From NCBI GenBank assembly GCA_946885335.1, contig CAMPGG010000144.1, positions 1 to 8,333 of the forward strand: a DNA stretch of 8,333 nt, in the 5' to 3' direction. Shown piece after piece: positions 4,941-8,333 of the stretch (within the stretch, counting starts at the first letter, position 1; each line of letters begins with the position of its first letter). A model generated the notes under the pieces. The model ran no database searches, was not told the DNA's origin, and was given only the letters and a program-made list of their open reading frames with translations. Both the position numbers and the translations under genes were made by a program. This DNA is from an uncultured Chitinophagaceae bacterium (GTDB lineage: Bacteria; Bacteroidota; Bacteroidia; Chitinophagales; Chitinophagaceae).

Positions 4941-7052
4941 ATGGAAAAAACACAATGGAAAGTTGAAGGAATGACTTGTTCAAATTGCGCCCTGACCATT
5001 CACCAGTACCTTGAAAAAAAAGGATTACAAAATGTAAAAGTAAATGCGATTGGTGGAGAAGTCTCCTTCAATATGAATGATACAACTACACCAGAACAAA
5101 TTGCCAAAGGAATAGAAAAACTTGGATACCAGGTTGTGCATGAAGGGACGGCTGATACCAGGACCAGGCCTTTTTTATCAACACATCTTCACCGTTTTTT
5201 ATTTACCCTTCCGTTTACTTTGGTATTGATGTTACACATGATACCTGGCCTCCATATCCATTGGTTGATGAATCCGTGGATACAGTTAGGTCTGGCATTA
5301 CCTGTTTACATTGTCGGCATGTTATTTTTTGGTCGTAGTGCTGTAAACAGTATTCGCAATGGTGTTCCTAATATGAATGTTTTAATTGCATTAGGTGCAA
5401 CAGCAGCATTTGTTTATAGTTTGGCTGGTCATATCATGGGGCTTGGTGATGAATATCTTTTTTATGAAACTGCCGCGACAATCATCACGCTTGTTTTTTT
5501 GGGTAATCACCTGGAAGATGCCTCGGTTGCTACTACACAAAAAGCTTTAAAAGACCTGGCAAAGACGCAAAAAGTAATGGCCAATATGATTGCTTTTGAC
5601 GATCAGCACAAAGAAATTGTTTTCCCGGTTGAAAGCTCACAGTTAAGGCCAGGTGATCTTTTATTAATTAAAACAGGAGAACAGGTTCCGGCAGATTGCA
5701 AAATATTATGGGGTGAAGCTGAAATGAATGAAGCCATTATTACAGGCGAAAGTATCCCTGTTTTTAAAAAAGCGAAAGACGCATTGATTGGTGGAAGCAT
5801 TGTTGAAAATGGAACGGTAAAAACCCAGGTAACAGCAGCAGGAAACGATACCGTTTTGGCTAATATTATGCAATTGGTAAAACAGGCACAAGGCGAAAAA
5901 CCACCGGTGCAAAAAATGGCCGATCGCATCAGCGCCATATTTGTACCGGTTGTAATTGGTATTGCCCTTGTTACATTAGGCGTTAACTGGATTGTTTTAA
6001 ATGATTTCACGGATGCGCTTATGCGAAGTATAGCCGTACTGGTTATTGCCTGTCCTTGCGCTATGGGATTAGCAACTCCTGCAGCCATTGCTGTTGGATT
6101 GGGTCGCGGCGCAAGAAATGGAATTCTTTTCCGGAATGCTTCAAGCCTTGAATTATTTAAAGACATTAAACAAGTTGTTTTTGATAAAACCGGTACATTA
6201 ACCACCGGGCAATTCAGTATTGAAAAATTTGATACTGGAAATATGAACGTGGCAGATTTTAAAGCACTTGTCTATTCACTCGAAAAATATTCCAATCATC
6301 CACTGGCAAAAAGTATTGCGAACGAATGGAAAACAAATAATGTTACCCGCTGGAAAAAAATTGAAGAAATAAAAGGCCGGGGTATGCGGGCAGAAGATAA
6401 AGAGGGTAATATATTCCAGGCTGGTTCTTACGCGGGTGCACAACATCAAACAAATGAAGATCATCACCAGGTTTATGTTTTAAAAAATGAGGAACTGGTT
6501 GGATGGATCGATTTGAAAGATGAATTGAGAAAAGAATCTCAAATTGTCGTTAACTATCTCAAATCAAAAAACATCAAAACAATTTTATTAAGCGGGGATC
6601 GAAATGAAAAAACAAGGAAACTGGCTAATGAGCTTGGTATTGATGAAGTGATTGCAGAACAAACCCCGCAACAAAAATTAGACATTATAACCGATTTATC
6701 AGCCAAAGAACCAACGGTAATGGTGGGTGATGGAATAAACGATGCACCTGCGCTGGCGAGAGCAACAGTGGGTATCAGTATGAGTGATGCTTCTCATGTA
6801 GCCATGCAAAGTGCGCAGGTAGTTTTGATGAATAACGGTTTAAAAAATTTGCCTACAGCACTTGGCCTTGGCAAGCATACATATATCACCATTAAACAAA
6901 ACCTTTTCTGGGCTTTTAGTTATAATATTATTGCTATACCAGTAGCGGCACTTGGATTTTTAACACCTACTTTTGGTGCACTGGTAATGGCATTAAGCGA
7001 TGTTGTGCTGGCCATAAATTCAGGAAGGTTATTTGTAAAAAAAGTAGTTTAA
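4941..7052 (+). CDS. copA: Copper-type P1B ATPase (CopA-like heavy-metal exporter)
   Basis: A 703-residue inner-membrane pump that would use ATP to export Cu(I) from the cytoplasm. One N-terminal heavy-metal-associated domain carries the metal-binding GMTCSNC (10-16). The core is complete: about eight membrane segments, actuator TGES (268-271), CPC in TM6 (371-373), phosphorylation motif DKTGT (D415), HP motif (H453-P454) and hinge GDGIND (596-601). TM7 keeps N654 and the Y661-N662 pair expected of Cu(I) pumps. In TM8 the usual M-x2-S-S appears as M683-A-L-S-D687, the second serine being aspartate, so silver or another specificity cannot be ruled out. M145 and E176 match proposed entry and exit residues. 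The start at 4941 is chosen over the in-frame ATG at 4854 because it directly precedes the HMA domain and lies downstream of the promoter element. No copper-responsive regulator or chaperone gene is adjacent. A recQ-like gene follows 55 bases later on the same strand. Confidence 0.92.
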   Translation: MEKTQWKVEGMTCSNCALTIHQYLEKKGLQNVKVNAIGGEVSFNMNDTTTPEQIAKGIEKLGYQVVHEGTADTRTRPFLSTHLHRFLFTLPFTLVLMLHMIPGLHIHWLMNPWIQLGLALPVYIVGMLFFGRSAVNSIRNGVPNMNVLIALGATAAFVYSLAGHIMGLGDEYLFYETAATIITLVFLGNHLEDASVATTQKALKDLAKTQKVMANMIAFDDQHKEIVFPVESSQLRPGDLLLIKTGEQVPADCKILWGEAEMNEAIITGESIPVFKKAKDALIGGSIVENGTVKTQVTAAGNDTVLANIMQLVKQAQGEKPPVQKMADRISAIFVPVVIGIALVTLGVNWIVLNDFTDALMRSIAVLVIACPCAMGLATPAAIAVGLGRGARNGILFRNASSLELFKDIKQVVFDKTGTLTTGQFSIEKFDTGNMNVADFKALVYSLEKYSNHPLAKSIANEWKTNNVTRWKKIEEIKGRGMRAEDKEGNIFQAGSYAGAQHQTNEDHHQVYVLKNEELVGWIDLKDELRKESQIVVNYLKSKNIKTILLSGDRNEKTRKLANELGIDEVIAEQTPQQKLDIITDLSAKEPTVMVGDGINDAPALARATVGISMSDASHVAMQSAQVVLMNNGLKNLPTALGLGKHTYITIKQNLFWAFSYNIIAIPVAALGFLTPTFGALVMALSDVVLAINSGRLFVKKVV

Positions 7053-7083
7053 TATTTTCCATTAATTCTTTAGAAACTGATTA

Positions 7084-7105
7084 TTGAATTTTTAATTTAA
7101 TTCAA
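7084..7105. repeat. Inverted repeat before the recQ start
   Basis: TTGAATT (7084-7090) and AATTCAA (7099-7105) form a perfect 7-base inverted repeat with an 8-base spacer in the copA-recQ gap. It ends two bases before the proposed CTG start. The stem is AT-rich and has no T-run behind it, so it is unlikely to be a strong terminator; in RNA it would sit where a ribosome must bind. Confidence 0.4.
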
Positions 7106-7107
7106 AA

Positions 7108-8333
7108 CTGGACACGCCTGTTTCCATATTAAAAAAGTATTGGGGCTTTGAATTATTTCGTCCTTTGCAGGAAAATATTATTCAATCTGTTTTAAATGGA
7201 AATGATACGCTGGCTGTATTACCAACAGGTGGTGGAAAATCTATTTGCTTCCAGGTTCCTGCGTTGATGCAGGGAAAATTGTGCCTGGTGATTTCTCCTT
7301 TAATCGCTTTGATGAAGGACCAGGTTGAAAACCTGCGAAAAAAAGGCATTACTGCATTTGCGCTCTATGCAGGAATGTCACGCCGGGAAGTGATCAACAC
7401 TTTAAAAGTTGCTACAGAAAGTAATTGCCGTTTTTTATATGTCTCACCAGAAAGATTAGAAACCTCTTTGTTCCAGGAGTACCTGCCGGGAATGGATATT
7501 TCCTTAATTGCTGTTGATGAGGCGCATTGCATTTCACAATGGGGCTACGACTTCAGGCCACCCTATTTACGTATTGCAGCGTTGAGAGAACAATTACCTG
7601 GTGTACCCATCATGGCACTAACGGCTTCGGCTACCCCGGAAGTACAGTTGGATATTTGTCAGAAATTATCATTCAGCAAAGAGCAAATTTTTAAGCATTC
7701 ATTCGAAAGAAAAAATTTATCCTACAGTGTTTTTCAGCCCGATTCAAAAATCAACCGGTTGCTTGAAATAATTAATAAGGTTAAAGGAAGCACCATTGTT
7801 TATTGTAAGAGTCGTAAAAGAACGCAGGAAATCTGCAGGTTGCTGGAAATGCAGGGAATTACTGCCGACTTTTATCATGCAGGCCTTTCATTAGAAGAAC
7901 GAAATAAAAAACAGGAAGATTGGATCACCAATAAAGTTCGGGTCATTGCATGTACCAATGCTTTTGGTATGGGCATAGACAAACCCGATGTTCGTTTAGT
8001 GATTCATGCAGATGTTCCAGATTGCCTGGAAAATTATTACCAGGAAGCAGGACGTGCCGGTCGGGATGGTAAAAAGAGTTATGCTGTTCTTTTATGCAGC
8101 CATCATGATCTGCATGATTTGGAAAACCAGTCTGATGCCAGGTTTCCATCTTTACAGGATATAAGAATGGTTTACCAATCTCTTGCCAACTACCTGCAGA
8201 TACCCGTATTGACCGGGCAGGGAATGTATTTTGATTTTGATTTTCCTGATTTCATCAAAAAATTTAAGATCAATAGTTTCACTGCGCTATATGCTATTAA
8301 AGCATTAGAACAGGATGGATGGCTGACTTTTAA
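7108..8333 (+). CDS. recQ: RecQ-family ATP-dependent DNA helicase (3' end outside window)
   Basis: The reading frame is open to the right edge, giving 408 complete codons; about a third of a typical 600-640 residue RecQ is missing. RecQ enzymes unwind DNA 3' to 5' in recombination and fork repair. Motifs, numbered from 7108: motif 0 LFRPLQE (16-22), Walker A TGGGKS (40-45), DEAH (137-140) followed by the RecQ aromatic loop ISQWGYDFRP (142-151), motif III TASAT (172-176), motif V region NAFGMGIDKPD (284-294) and motif VI QEAGRAGRDG (312-321). After motif VI the cysteines of the RecQ zinc-binding subdomain are absent in the visible part. The frame has no ATG, GTG or TTG between its upstream stop (7093-7095) and the conserved domain. 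CTG at 7108 gives an N-terminus like that of RecQ relatives (xDTPVSILKKYWG) and is my chosen start; ATA at 7126 is another possibility. It may be cotranscribed with copA. Confidence 0.88.
   Translation, partial: MDTPVSILKKYWGFELFRPLQENIIQSVLNGNDTLAVLPTGGGKSICFQVPALMQGKLCLVISPLIALMKDQVENLRKKGITAFALYAGMSRREVINTLKVATESNCRFLYVSPERLETSLFQEYLPGMDISLIAVDEAHCISQWGYDFRPPYLRIAALREQLPGVPIMALTASATPEVQLDICQKLSFSKEQIFKHSFERKNLSYSVFQPDSKINRLLEIINKVKGSTIVYCKSRKRTQEICRLLEMQGITADFYHAGLSLEERNKKQEDWITNKVRVIACTNAFGMGIDKPDVRLVIHADVPDCLENYYQEAGRAGRDGKKSYAVLLCSHHDLHDLENQSDARFPSLQDIRMVYQSLANYLQIPVLTGQGMYFDFDFPDFIKKFKINSFTALYAIKALEQDGWLTF

Noticed and set aside
5603..6205. 200-residue frame on the - strand within copA
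   Set aside because: Long, but it sits opposite the TGES to DKTGT part of the pump, where codon constraints commonly keep the reverse frame open.
43..7052. A metal-stress island linking ferritin, the AraC-type protein and CopA
   Set aside because: lpxA, an ABC ATPase, ald and tsaE lie between them on mixed strands, so proximity alone does not support a single system.
7943..8149. Small - strand frame within recQ
   Set aside because: Opposite motifs V and VI of the helicase, which explain the sequence.
1..8333. CRISPR arrays, tRNA genes, insertion sequences or a defence system
   Set aside because: No spaced direct repeats, cloverleaf-like sequence, transposase or known defence gene was found; all long stretches are explained by housekeeping genes.

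Overview
The window looks like a chromosomal segment from a Bacteroidota bacterium, probably close to Chitinophagaceae. Gene content and protein style suggest this, as does a set of well-placed matches to the Bacteroidota -7 promoter element (TAnnTTTG) in front of several genes, with no Shine-Dalgarno sequences. The family-level placement is inference. The genes are mostly housekeeping. I found no tRNA, rRNA, CRISPR array, insertion sequence or phage gene.

Layout. 1-543: a ferritin on the + strand. 540-1535: an AraC-type regulator on the - strand, converging on the ferritin so that the two stop codons overlap. 1536-1676: a divergent intergenic region with an AT-rich inverted repeat, a clear -7 element and a GC-rich hairpin with a T-run just before lpxA. 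1677-3081: lpxA (lipid A biosynthesis) overlapping a small stand-alone ABC ATPase. 3094-4833 on the - strand: tsaE followed by an alanine dehydrogenase, possibly cotranscribed, though a 99-base gap with its own promoter-like element separates them. 4834-4940: the divergent tsaE/copA promoter region. 4941-7052: a copper-type P1B ATPase with one heavy-metal-binding domain. 7108-8333: a RecQ-family helicase that runs off the right edge and has no ATG, GTG or TTG start; CTG is the best candidate.

How the genes relate. Ferritin (iron storage) and CopA (copper efflux) both handle metals, and the regulator next to ferritin carries a dense cysteine cluster that could sense metal or redox state. The genes are otherwise functionally mixed, and I see no multi-gene novel system. 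The points most worth a second look are the hairpin at the predicted 5' end of the lpxA mRNA, the cysteine cluster of the AraC protein, the apparent CTG start and missing zinc site of RecQ, the altered TM8 motif of CopA, and the orphan ABC ATPase with degenerate Q- and H-loops.
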